Below the pieces are notes generated by a model. That model was not told where the DNA came from, searched no databases, and saw nothing but the letters and a program-made list of their open reading frames with translations. A stretch of 64,000 bases of DNA from Blepharisma stoltei. Taxonomy: Eukaryota; Ciliophora; Heterotrichea; Heterotrichida; Blepharismidae. The stretch lies in the NCBI GenBank assembly GCA_914767885.1, contig CAJZBQ010000051.1, forward strand, positions 1 through 64,000, in the 5' to 3' direction. Shown one piece after another: positions 53,919-63,611 of this stretch (position 1 is the stretch's first letter; every line of letters starts with the position of its first letter). The position numbers and the translations under genes were made by a program.

Positions 53919-54237
53919 TGACTCCCCTCCCTAAGCGATAAAAAAAAAATTTTTGTTCGCTCACAAAGGGATTAACTTTTGTTTTTAAAAAATTTAAAAT
54001 AATCCAAATTCGCAAAAATTGGAAAGCAAACATTAATTTAATTTGGAAAATTTATGTTTTAAAACGCAATTTGTTTTAAATTACACAGAATTAGCTCGAG
54101 ATTTCATTATAATAATTATCACTTATATATCACAACTTTTTTCATAAAAAAATTTTATTTGATCTCGGAGGGTGGGTTTTTGGGCAAAAATAGGGATTTT
54201 TTCCCAATAGTTTTTGTTCACTCACGGAAGGGGGGAG
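53919..54237 (+). mobile_element. Hairpin-family MITE (copy 7) flanked by TGA
   Basis: Left hairpin degenerate (CTCCCTAAGCGATAAAA ... GTTCGCTCACAAAGGG). Core TTATGTTTTAAAACGC and TTATCACTTATATATCAC. Two right-end motifs with GGTTTTTGGGCAAAAATAGG spacer. TGA at 53919-53921 and 54238-54240. Confidence 0.88.
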
Positions 54238-54282
54238 TGAGGAAATTAGTTAATATCCAGATAATTTATATAATATTCGCAT

Positions 54283-54432
54283 ATTATCTTTTGCCTATAT
54301 TGCTTATATAGGCTGGCGCACCAAAATTTTCTCCAACTTTTGGAGAAAATTTCCACATGTGAATTCTCTATATTTTCACTTGTGAAAATTTTAACATGCC
54401 AGCCTAGATAAGTAATTTAGGCAACGCATAAT
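54283..54432. mobile_element. MITE with about 45-bp inverted ends (family 3-like)
   Basis: The left arm (ATTATCTTTTGCCTATATTG, then CTTATATAGGCTGGC) pairs with the complement of the right arm (GCCAGCCTAGATAAGTAATT, then TAGGCAACGCATAAT). Two inner hairpins around TTTTGGAGAAAATT and TTTTCACTTGTGAAAA. Confidence 0.8.
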
Positions 54433-54474
54433 AAAAGAAATAAAAAGATAAATTAATGTAATAATTTTAATTGG

Positions 54475-55167
54475 ATGAGACCAACACTTTTAGGATTTCG
54501 TAGCCCTAAAGAGCAGACTCCGGACCCTTACTATACAACAGTCACATATGAAGGAAGATCATTGTCATTCAGTCCTCCAAAAGGAGACATCAAACGTACA
54601 AGCTTCTCTAAAGAAAAACGCTTTGGGGTTTACTCTCAAAATGCAAAAAAGCTAGGCTATCTGTTAGGGCCAGGCACCCACAGTCCTGAAAACCTGACAA
54701 TTGGAAAAGAAAAGATCGCTGGAGGGCACCTTTATAAAGGCTTCCATGGTGGAAAATCCAATAAAAACGAAGGATACTTCATGGTAGGAAATCATCTAGT
54801 ATTTAGTGCGCACTATATGACGCCCAGCAAGCGGCACTCAGTCACCGACATGGACTGCAAGCTGGATAGTAGCTACTACACGAATTCCAGATCAAGAAGG
54901 CCGTTTTCCAGCATGTCCTCAGAAAGAACGACCACAAGCGACCAACGCAACGTTTCCACAGCTTCTTCCGGCTACCGAAGGAAACTTATTTCTTCCTTAA
55001 AAAAAGACTTGTTTGGGGTAAAGCCTCAGAAAACTAGGAAAAACCACTCAGAATTGATTGGCGACAAAAAAGAGAAAAAGCTTAAAAAATACAACAGTAG
55101 CTCGACGAAATATAGGAAGCTTGTGAGGAAACTGCTATCGTCAAGGTATGATAGATCTTTTTGTTAA
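54475..55167 (+). CDS. Hypothetical basic protein, 230 aa
   Basis: ATG to TAA without interruption. Basic and Ser/Lys-rich; residues about 55-75 contain GYLLGPGTHSPENL, which recalls the PGPGxYxxP repeats of SHIPPO/STPG microtubule-associated proteins, but only one clear copy is present, so this is weak. The C-terminus (KKYNSSSTKYRKLVRKLLSS) is strongly basic. The 55202 gene converges with it, 34 bp between stops. Confidence 0.7.
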   Translation: MRPTLLGFRSPKEQTPDPYYTTVTYEGRSLSFSPPKGDIKRTSFSKEKRFGVYSQNAKKLGYLLGPGTHSPENLTIGKEKIAGGHLYKGFHGGKSNKNEGYFMVGNHLVFSAHYMTPSKRHSVTDMDCKLDSSYYTNSRSRRPFSSMSSERTTTSDQRNVSTASSGYRRKLISSLKKDLFGVKPQKTRKNHSELIGDKKEKKLKKYNSSSTKYRKLVRKLLSSRYDRSFC

Positions 55168-55201
55168 TTTTTATCGATAAATTTTAACTGAAAATGTAAA
55201 A

Positions 55202-57896
55202 TTAAAGGGGAGATCTGGGAATTTTGTCTCGTGATACAAAGGCGTAGGTGAACTCGCCGGTGCCTTGAGGAGTCATGAGAGCAGGCTCTGCCTTGGCTGG
55301 AGCTTCTTTAGGTGGTTGAGGGGTAGGCTGTTGAGCTGTAGGTTGCTGAGGAGAATTTTGCTGGGGGATTTGCTTTTTCTGCTCAGGGACTTTTTGTTCT
55401 TCAATTTTGACTGGCTCTCTAACCCCAGTGTCTGGGGTTCTTGGTATTTTGGGCTTAGACTTCATTTCTGTAGGGACTTTTTTATCGGCTGGCTGTGCTG
55501 GTGTTACAGGTCTACTAGGTGGTTTGCCTGGATCATTTAAATTGACCTTACTGCTGTTTCCCCCCATTTTTGCCATGTATTTAGCATTAAGCAAGTCTTC
55601 TCCTACCAAAACTCCACTTTCTTTAATAATGTCGTCCATATCTTCATCTTCTGCTATAAAATCATCAATTTCGCTTTCTTCTTCATCTCTGTCTTCTACA
55701 TCATCATCATTGTCATCAGACAAGCAGTCTTCTTCCTGCTCATTATAAAGCTGGTCCAGTATATACTGAATTTGTCGCTTAAAATGCTCATCAGAGTTTT
55801 GCATTAGATATTTTAAGGCATCTTCCATGCCAAGCTGTAATGCATGCTCTTTGAGCTTTTTTCGGGTTAAAATACTATATAAGGTGCCATTCACATAAGT
55901 TCTTACCTGAGTATTTTAAGAAATAAAAAAAAAAATATTTAAAAATTAGCTATTTTTTTATTTTTTTTGGGTATAACCAGTATATTTTCATGCTCTAATA
56001 AATTATTTAAAATTGCTATAATATCAAGCTGGCTTTTTTCTATATTGTTTTTCCCAGCAGTTCTTAATGAAAGATTCATCAATAGAGCTGTAGCATACTC
56101 AAGCGAATAATAAGAAATTGAATCGACTTCATGCTTAAGCAATCGGGCTAGCCAGTCTATCATATTCAGCTCAATCATCGTAGATTGCGCTTGTCTTCTT
56201 AGCGACAGCTTCTGCAGCGTCCCCAATGCGTTTTGCCTCAAAATTGAGTCTTCTTTTTCTTCAAATAAAATAGCTGACAAAATTTCAATGACATTTTCTT
56301 TGGTCAATAAATAAGTTCTCCCTGAGCATTCTGAAGCAATTACATTAAGAAATCTGACTGTATATTCTTTAACCCTTTTATTCCAGCTCAATAACTTATC
56401 AAGCAAGATGTCATGTGGCTTTGCAGTGCATAAAATATTGTATACAAGTTGCCCGATGATGGCGATCAATGCGCCATCATAGGGCAACTAAAGTTCAGGG
56501 TCCACATAGGAAATGGGTTCCACGTGTGGAGCCTTTCTGGCACGTGAAAGGTGAGGATTCTCCACGTGTCAAAAAAGGTTTGACACATGGAACCTATTTC
56601 CAGTGTGGACTTTTAAAACAAGTTGCCCGATGATGGCACATTGAGCGCCATCATCGGGAATTTCCTATATTTTATATAAGCACTCAGCATTTCTTTCCGA
56701 AGAAGACTTTGAGATCTTGACAAGCGCCATCTTAAAGCTTGCAAAAGGGCACAGACTTGTAAATCGTCTTGCAGGGAGCTTAAGTCTCTTATAACAATTG
56801 CATAATTTAGCTGAGGGAGGTTAGCATAGCCTTTTACCATAGGCTTTTCAGACCTCATTGGAGCAAGGGAAGATTCACTTACATCTGCACGTCTTGGGGA
56901 AGGCGTGAAATCAGAATTGCTATGATCAGCTTGTGAATATGAAAACGAGGCGCCACCTGAAAGCTCATCATTGGAAATATTCAAGAAATTGTCATACCTC
57001 ACAATCTTGTCAAAAATCGCCTCCAAAAGAGACTGATTAGGATTTTGGCCTCTTTTGCAAGCTTCGACGACTCGGTAAAGCTCTTTGGTCATATTCAAAA
57101 TGTCTTTAGAAAAGTTTGTCCATTTAGTCTGGCTTTCCAAAAGGGTGTTTCTAGCATATTCTTCTCGCTTCTGCAAAATGATATATTGGTTGTTCAAATC
57201 TTCCAGCTCTTGTTTGGCGACCGCAAACTGGGCTTCAAGCTCCTCAAATGCAGCGTTGCTTTCTCTGCCTGTTTTTCCTCTCGGCTGGACCCTTTTTCCT
57301 TTATCCTGATTATAAGCTTTATACATTTGGACAAGAAGAGGCTCCTGGTTTTGCCCTGAGTGTGCCTTATAAAATTTAGAAACCCTTTCTTTAAGTTCTG
57401 TGGCCCAGCCTCTTGTAAATAAAATCTTAAAAGAAGGGTGCTCAGCTGGATTCGGTATATATGGCAATGCATAAAAATGCAAAAACTCTTCAGTCTTAGA
57501 CAGTTCTGCACCTTTGGTGTTTAAAAACTCTTTGAAGCTTTCCATGCGGTTTTTGTATTCATTTCCATCATCTTTTTTCTGCCGGTTCAATGGGTGAATT
57601 GGAAAAACCGAAAAATAAACATGGGCATAAAAATCCAATTTTTGGCCTTCTGTAGACTTTGAGGCATTTAAAGGCACGAACCGGGACCAGAGCCTGAAAA
57701 AACTGTCCTTGTCTCCTGTATCCAAACTTTTAATTATCAATGATAATGCTTGAGAATCTTCTGATTTATTTCTCGCAGCTGTCATCTCATGCTGAAACAC
57801 CTCCAGGGTATTTAAAAACCCGCTTTTCAGCAAGTATTCGTGAATCACTTGCAATAAATTTTCGCCAGAGTTCCCCTGTTTTCCTTGGGCTTTCAT
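55202..57896 (-). CDS. ARMC9: ARMC9, LisH/ARM-repeat basal-body protein (two IESs)
   Basis: 807 residues after removing IESs at 56441-56667 (227 bp) and 55896-55939 (44 bp). N-terminal LisH (LLQVIHEYLLKSGFLNTLEV), coiled coil near residues 220-270, then the ARMC9 signature LQDDLQVCALLQALRWRLSR ... RKEMLSAYIKYNILC and an armadillo region (VKEYTVRFLNVIASECSGRTYL), YVNGTLYSILTRKKL, an acidic stretch and a Pro/Gln-rich tail with PKIPRTPDTG. Both junctions recreate residues expected in ARMC9 (AYIK/YNIL and NF/YVNGTLY). In animals ARMC9 localises to basal bodies and cilium tips and is linked to Joubert syndrome; a conserved ciliary role is likely. Confidence 0.9.
55896..55939. other. 44-bp TA-bounded IES in ARMC9
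   Basis: Extremely AT-rich. The armadillo frame ends in TAA at 55939-55941 and the YVNGTLYSIL frame lacks a start; TA-to-TA removal of 44 bp joins them in phase. Confidence 0.65.
56441..56667. mobile_element. 227-bp MITE-like IES with a hairpin at each end
   Basis: Both ends carry GTTGCCCGATGATGGCG-type arms, each folding on itself (GATGATGGCG ... CGCCATCAT) and also pairing with the other end. The interior has a second nested inverted pair (TCCACACGTGGAACCCATTT and complement-like partner). TA joining restores the ARMC9 frame. Confidence 0.92.
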
Positions 57897-57916
57897 TTAA
57901 TATATTAGAGAATTCA

Positions 57917-59917
57917 TTAATTAGTTAATTCAAAGAAATGGGGACACGAATATAAGAAAAGCTGAACCAATGACGAATTCTGGACAATTTGCACGTGGGG
58001 TTTCAAGGACTCCTCAACCGGAAAATGTACGTCAAGCCTGCAGATTTTTGGGATTTTTATTTGTGAGAAAATATTTTGTGCCATTTCAACATAAATCTCA
58101 TTAGAAGTTGGAGAAATTTCGACCCTTGCTGAAGAAAAAGGAGTGTAATTATCTTGATAGGAGCTGAGGAAACATATGTGCTTAAACCAGCCTAAGCCAA
58201 CTTGAGAACTTAATTTATATATATAAGTGTCCCAAGGGTTGTGAGCATCTGTCATTGTGCACTGTAAGAGGCAGTCGCTTTTAAGCAAGGTTTTCATGCA
58301 CGCCCCAGCGTCTATAAGCTTGCTTGAGTTTTCCATGTATCCGAGATGAGGAGAGGAAAGAGACAAGAAAAATTGCATTTTTGAGGAATAGTGGGAAAGG
58401 TGGGGAAGGGCTGAACGGATGATGAGAGAACCTAAGGAGTATCCGATAAAGGATATTTTTCTCAAGCCTTTGGGACAATATTCGTGGATATAGCTGACGA
58501 TTTCGTCTGAGAGCTTTCTGCCCATTTCTTCTAGACTGATTTTTGTGTCTTCTTCATTGGAAACTGAGCTTAAAATCATAGTGTCAGGTCTATAAAGCCC
58601 TATATAGTTTTTCCATAGTTTTACATCAGAGGAGTTCCCTTGAAATCCATGGACTATTATAACTAGATGAATACCGTGTTTTCTCATAGGCAGATTTGGG
58701 AGGCAGCTTAACCATTCAGGATCCCATGGATTAGTTTCGCTAGAAATCCTGCTTTTTGTGTGGGTGTTGCAAATTAAGACTGGCTTTTGTGACAAAAACA
58801 AAGGAGCTTGTATACGAAAATTTTGAAAATCTTGGGGGTGATTAAGAATTGTGTCGACAATTTGTTGGTGGTGCTCAGCTAATGATTCATCAAAACTCAT
58901 AGAAAAATCATTAAGTGTAGCACTTTCATAAGAAATATAGCGGTTTCAATACTCTTTTGATGCTTGATTATATAAAATTTCTAATGATCTTGATATTTCT
59001 GTTGAATGATTTTTTAGACAATCTAAAAATTGGATATTCATATAGCAAATTTTAGCAGCGATGGTCTGAATGTCTTCTATAACTTTCTTTATCACTTTTT
59101 CTTTCCCGATACCCACATCAGGAATTTGGACTTTTTCATCAATTTCTCCTCCTTGGCTATCCCATTCTAGTATAAATTTTTTGTTGTTTTCACATGCATT
59201 TTCCAATATTTTTACATAAATATTATATATTTCACTCATATCTTCCTGCAAAATTATATCTTTTCGCTTAAAAAATATTTCCCCTATAGCTTGAATTAGA
59301 TCTTCTTCTGAATACGAAATGTGATGGCTACTTTCTTTATTATCGTCCTCTATTTTGGAGCTTCTCAGTCTAAAATCAATTGGTGCCGCATGAATTGTAG
59401 CAGATGTCACACAAAAATGCTCATCATCAAAGACAAATGGGAAATAATTATTTATCCCGCTAATGATTGACTTTACTTCAATTTCTATTGACGAGACAGC
59501 TTGGAATTCTCTAATCCTCCTCACGTCAGTATTTAAAACTTCTTCATCTTCTTGATTTTCAGTATTTAAATACATCAAATTCGCCCTGATCTTAATTTCT
59601 CCAAGATTTTTTCCTCTTTCATAGTCAATCTCAGTCCGGAAGACAGCAATTTCATTAAAAATGATTTCTTCATCGTTATATCGGATTCAGAAGCTTCTGG
59701 TTTTGAACTTCATGTCATCAATATTTGGCTCAAGAATCCTACACTCGTCTTTTGGCTCTTCGTTCATTATCAAATTATAAGGCGACGCATAGATTTCTGT
59801 ATCTTTAATCTTCTGAAACACAGAAAATTCTATATGATAAAGCCCAGATTGATATAAATCAATGTTCCTGAAACTTTCAACGTTGATGATGATATCAGCA
59901 ATAGCCCTAAAAGACAT
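57917..59917 (-). CDS. FAM135-like protein with DUF676 serine-esterase domain
   Basis: 666 residues in one frame; two TGA codons (KTRSFWIRYN, KEYWNRYIS) join what standard code would split into three. The N-terminus matches the FAM135 DUF3657 region (FRNIDLYQSGLYHIEFSVF, then YNDEEIIFNEIAVFRTEI). The C-terminal third is an alpha/beta-hydrolase of the DUF676 type: HLVIIVHGFQGNSSD, nucleophile elbow GYSLG (about residue 510), LSSPHLG, an acidic residue in SSYQDNYTPFSSA, and DVHFP. Predicted lipase/esterase; substrate unknown. It ends 21 bp from the ARMC9 start on the same strand. Confidence 0.88.
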
Positions 59918-60045
59918 TATTTATTTCCATTTTTAATCAACAAATTAGTGGGTTTCCATGTTGAAGAAAATAAATTATTTAAAATCTGGGCGGCCGTTTA
60001 CAATTGGCTTTATGACATTTATTTCTGTTTATTTAATTATACAAA

Positions 60046-60798
60046 TTATTTAAAAAAGCTTTTATAGCTGGTCGGGTAACTTTTCTGTGACAATAAATCT
60101 GTATATTGTGTCTCCAAATAAGACCTTATTGAGTCAAAATTAGTAGAGGTATCTACATATCGTGACACCCTAAACTCTTTTCCTGAGCATTCCCTCGTCT
60201 TGTTTCTTTTTCTTGTTAAATCTCCTAGTTTTTCATAGCCTTCCACATAAGGCTCTCCATACACATAAGAGTCCATCCTCTTCCATGCTGAGCCATTATC
60301 AACCTTTATATTCAGTGTAGAAGGGCTTTTATTATCTTCCCTTCATTTCGGCAAGTGAAATTTATTTACATCAAGAGCTTCATAATCAAATAAGTCAGGA
60401 ACTCTTATTTCTCGCTTAAAAACCTTGACCTTACGCTTCACTTCAGTTGGCCTCATTCAATCGCTGCTGTTGTGAGGCGAATGATTGTTGTATTTATCCG
60501 TTTCCAGGTGGGAGCTTTTAAACTCGTCAGAGCAGCGTTGGGCTCTTTCTGCGCTTTTCATATATTTCCTAATATACATATTTCCAGCCTTTTCCAGGTG
60601 CTTTTTTCTAGTTCGGAATTCATGGCTTGATGGATGTTTTATCATGACAGCTCCCTCTTGTAAGGTTTTTATAGCCCCTGGAGAAGCAGATCGGCCTCAA
60701 TCAAGGATTCTTTTGTAAGACTGCACTGAGCTGATGGCTCTTCTTTTTTTGACTGGTCTTGGACTTTGTGACTTCTTGTACTTGAATAAGTTAAACAT
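60046..60798 (-). CDS. Hypothetical basic protein, 250 aa
   Basis: ATG 60798 (MFNLFKYKKSQSPRPVKKRR) to TAA, with three TGA codons as Trp (RILDWGRSASPG, SSDWMRPTEV, LPKWREDNK). Highly basic and polar, Ser/Lys/Arg-rich, without membrane segments. No family recognised. Between FAM135 and PTEN on the same strand with short spacers. Confidence 0.7.
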
Positions 60799-60929
60799 GA
60801 CCTAAATTATTTATACAATTTTTGGCTTTATATTAATATTAATATAACTGGCAATATAATTTCTTATAAAATAAGGGTATTATCTGTATAGAAAAATAAA
60901 TTTCTGGCTTAAATGAGTATAATTAGTGT

Positions 60930-62349
60930 CTATACACTTCTATTTAACTCTGATTCACTCTTATTTAGCTCTTCATCAATATCATCTAGACTTGGGTCTC
61001 CAAATAATAAAACAGAAGGATTCATCTGGATTCTTTCAAGCAGCACTCCCTTAATACTTTCCCATCGCTCTATTTCTTCAAGCTCCAGATTGGCTTTGCA
61101 GATTTGGCATCTGTCTTCAATTTCCATATTCGAGGTGCATGCGCAGATCTGTTGAAAAATCAAATTTATAGCAAATTGGTCAGAAACCTTTTTGCTGCTT
61201 TTGAACTTGTAGGGATCAATTTCCAGTTTTGGGAAAACTGAAACTCCACCATAAGCATTTTAATTTTTTTGAAAAAAAATATATTGCCTTGCGATCAAAT
61301 AATTTATTTTTGTATATAAATCAGCTGTTGATTATTTCACTGATTGTTTTGCAATGCTTAATATAACTGGATATAAAAAATAATATAATTATAATTGAAA
61401 TTGGAGAAGCACCATAAGCTGTAAATCCTGTGTTGAAGGAAAACCTACAAATTCTCTTATACTTAATAGCACCTCAATGTGACAGTTTGCAAAGAATATC
61501 TCCTTGCAAGAGAAGCTCTTTATCAACTACTGCAATTTCATGCAATTGCAATTCTTCCCAGGAATCCTGGAAAGTTTTCTGTCGATCTCTATTGCTTTCT
61601 CTACTGGAGTACACCAACTGGTTATTTCGATACATATTCCTCTTAAACAAAACAATCCTATTATTTTTTTATATAAAAAATAAAGCATTTTTACCATCAT
61701 CCCCAATATCAATAAAAGGCTTTGACGAATTTCCATTCACATGAGGCGCAGTTCTCAGCTGGACCCTTGAAAGCTGCACCACAAGCGGGCCTTTGACCCT
61801 GCCATGAAAAATCTCTGCAAAATACCCTACATACCTGACTTGTGAAGGCTGGGTAACCCCTCCACCTTGCACAAATCGCTTTCTTTTATAATACAGCAAA
61901 GATTGGTTGGGGTCTGAAATCCTTCCTGAGTAAATTAAGTAGCAGCATATAAGAGTTCCTGTCCGGCCCTTCCCTGCGCGACAATTAACTGCAATTACGT
62001 TTTGGGGATCTAAACTGAGTCAAAGATGAATATCTTTGCAAGCTTTAAAAAGGAGTTCTACAGGAGGAGGGTAATGGTCAGGCCACGGGAACTCTTTGAC
62101 ACTGTCCCCGAATTTTCTGTAGTCGTATTGGATGCCGCTTAGATTGAGAATGCGATATTTCCCATTATGTCTGTCGTTTAGAAATTTAGAGACTGAATCA
62201 AGCGAATTTCTATAAATTTTGGACAAACCTTCCCCTGGGATTGACATTGCAATTACTCTGGGCGTTATATAACTTAAATCCAAATTAAATCCGTCCTCTT
62301 TAAGTCTTTTCTTTTTGCCTGAAACAATTGCTCTAAGATAGTCCACCAT
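60930..62349 (-). CDS. PTEN: PTEN-like phosphatidylinositol-3,4,5-trisphosphate 3-phosphatase (two IESs)
   Basis: 407 residues (human PTEN has 403) after removing IESs at 61252-61414 and 61659-61691. The N-terminus KKKRLKEDGFNLDLSYITPR matches the PIP2-binding/phosphatase start. The catalytic loop is NCRAGKGRTGTLICCYL (Cys and Arg conserved, but PTEN's His before the Cys is Asn), with a WPDHYPPP loop and GGGVTQPSQVRYVGYF. The C2 domain continues across both junctions: GDDG/RIVLFKR, then GDILCKLSHWGAIKYKRICR, FSFNTGFTAYGGVSVFPKLE and IDPYKF. The Trp in LSHWG and the one in DIHLWLSLD are TGA. It dephosphorylates PIP3 and opposes PI3-kinase signalling. PTEN's C-terminal PDZ-binding tail is absent. 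Confidence 0.93.
61252..61414. other. 163-bp TA-bounded IES in PTEN C2 domain
   Basis: Flanked by a 10-bp direct repeat CACCATAAGC containing the TA. AT-rich, no obvious inverted ends. Removal joins FNTGFTAY to GGVSVFPKLE. Confidence 0.9.
61659..61691. other. 33-bp (or 30-bp) TA-bounded IES in PTEN
   Basis: A single in-frame TAA interrupts the C2 domain. Removal between TA 61692 and TA 61659 (33 bp), or TA 61662 (30 bp), deletes it in phase, giving DDGRIVLFKR or DDGNRIVLFKR. The remaining coding length is a multiple of three. Confidence 0.65.
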
Positions 62350-63284
62350 AATATATGATTAATCAGACAATATTTCAGTTGTGCTTTCAAAATTTATCAT
62401 TTTTCCCAATTTAAAGCTTTAAAAATAAATTATCATTCTAATAAGAATCCAACAGAAATCGCGGAATTCCATTATCTCACCAATTTTTTACCTTATTTAT
62501 ATCTATTTTTATCAAACCCAGGATTCCTCTAAAGCTACTAAAGCCTGCTTATTTTCCTGAATAAGTTTTCATAAAATTTTCCCCTCCAATCTCACAATTT
62601 TCCAATAATTTTTTCTCAAATTTTGCCTCAGCCTATATACTTTCTGCTTATCCTCTACAAATTAAAATATGGCGTCTCAACTTGGCTTGGCCTCTCGGCC
62701 AAGCAGTATCGAGCCCTATTTTAATTATATCCGGCAAGGTTTTGCTAGCGAAGAATGGACAGCTATGCTAGATAACTAGCCCTAGTCTATTTTCCGAGTT
62801 AGATTTTACCTCGAGGGAAGGGAGACTTGGAGTTGGAAAGGGGAAGCCCCAGCAAAGCCTTTCTAGGCCATTCGGGCAACTCCCTAGCGAGAAACCAGGA
62901 GTTTCGCCCTAGGCTACAAGTTTTACCCTTTTTCCGAAAGTCGGCCAGAAATTCCATTTTTTGAAATTTCTGTGCAGGCAACCTTCGTTGGCATACGGCA
63001 TGATGACCCAAACTTTCCGACTACGGGGCGTATGTGCAGGCCCATATCCGTAGGAGCGAGACTTTGAAGGCCGTGAGACGGTTGTTGGCGAGCAGGCGAG
63101 TGGAGTATTATGGAAGGGAATAAGGATCTGCGGGTCCTGACAGGAAGCTTTTCGATAAATCTTAATTAACATTAACATTAGCTTATCCTCTACAGTCTTT
63201 AAAGCACTTATTGCCCTTAAATCCTATTGCAAGCCTCTTAAAACACCTGAACTCCTCTTTGTTTAATGGTTATAATCAGTGGTA
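62350..63284. other. Intergenic region with GC-rich retroposon-like block
   Basis: 935 bases between divergent PTEN and Alba genes. 62660-63165 is much GC-richer than its flanks, with hairpins such as GCTTGGCCTCTCGGCCAAGC and stretches like GACCCAAACTTTCCGACTAC. The short repeated context GCTTATCCTCTACA flanks it on both sides (62648 and 63181), a possible 14-bp target duplication, so this is probably another retroposon-like germline insertion. Confidence 0.6.
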
Positions 63285-63611
63285 ATGGAGTCCGAAGATA
63301 ACACCATCAAAGTCAGTGCAAAGTCTAACCCTGGCAGCTATATTTTTGAAGGCAAAGAAAAGCTCAAAAGCAAAGGAAGTGTCGCTTTCCACGCAATTGG
63401 TGGATCCATAGTGAATGCAGTGAGAGCATCAGAAAGATTAATTGACCTTGGCTATGCCACCCTTACAAAGTTCGAGACTTCTTGCATTGACGAGAAAGAT
63501 TTTAACGGACAGCCGAGAAAAGTATATAAAGTTGTTCTTCAGCTTGCCAGAACTCCAGACTTTGACAGTATCTATGATGAATTTGAAAAGAAAAGAGCAA
63601 CTAAAAACTAA
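63285..63611 (+). CDS. Alba-domain nucleic-acid-binding protein, 108 aa
   Basis: ATG 63285 to TAA. The Alba fold pattern is clear: IKVSAKSNPGSYI (strand and loop), VAFHAIGGSIVNAVRASERL (RNA/DNA-binding helix), then GYATLTKFETSCI and VYKVVLQLARTPDF. Length is typical. Eukaryotic Alba proteins bind RNA (RNase P/MRP subunits, translational regulators in protists) or DNA; which applies here cannot be told. No intron or IES. Confidence 0.88.
   Translation: MESEDNTIKVSAKSNPGSYIFEGKEKLKSKGSVAFHAIGGSIVNAVRASERLIDLGYATLTKFETSCIDEKDFNGQPRKVYKVVLQLARTPDFDSIYDEFEKKRATKN

Larger units (their letters stand above)
53898..54474. other. Divergent intergenic region filled by two MITEs
   Basis: 577 bases between the divergent AT-hook gene and the 54475 gene. 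Almost all of it is a hairpin-family MITE (53919-54240) and a family-3-like MITE (54283-54432), leaving only short flanks for promoters in the germline form. Confidence 0.7.
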
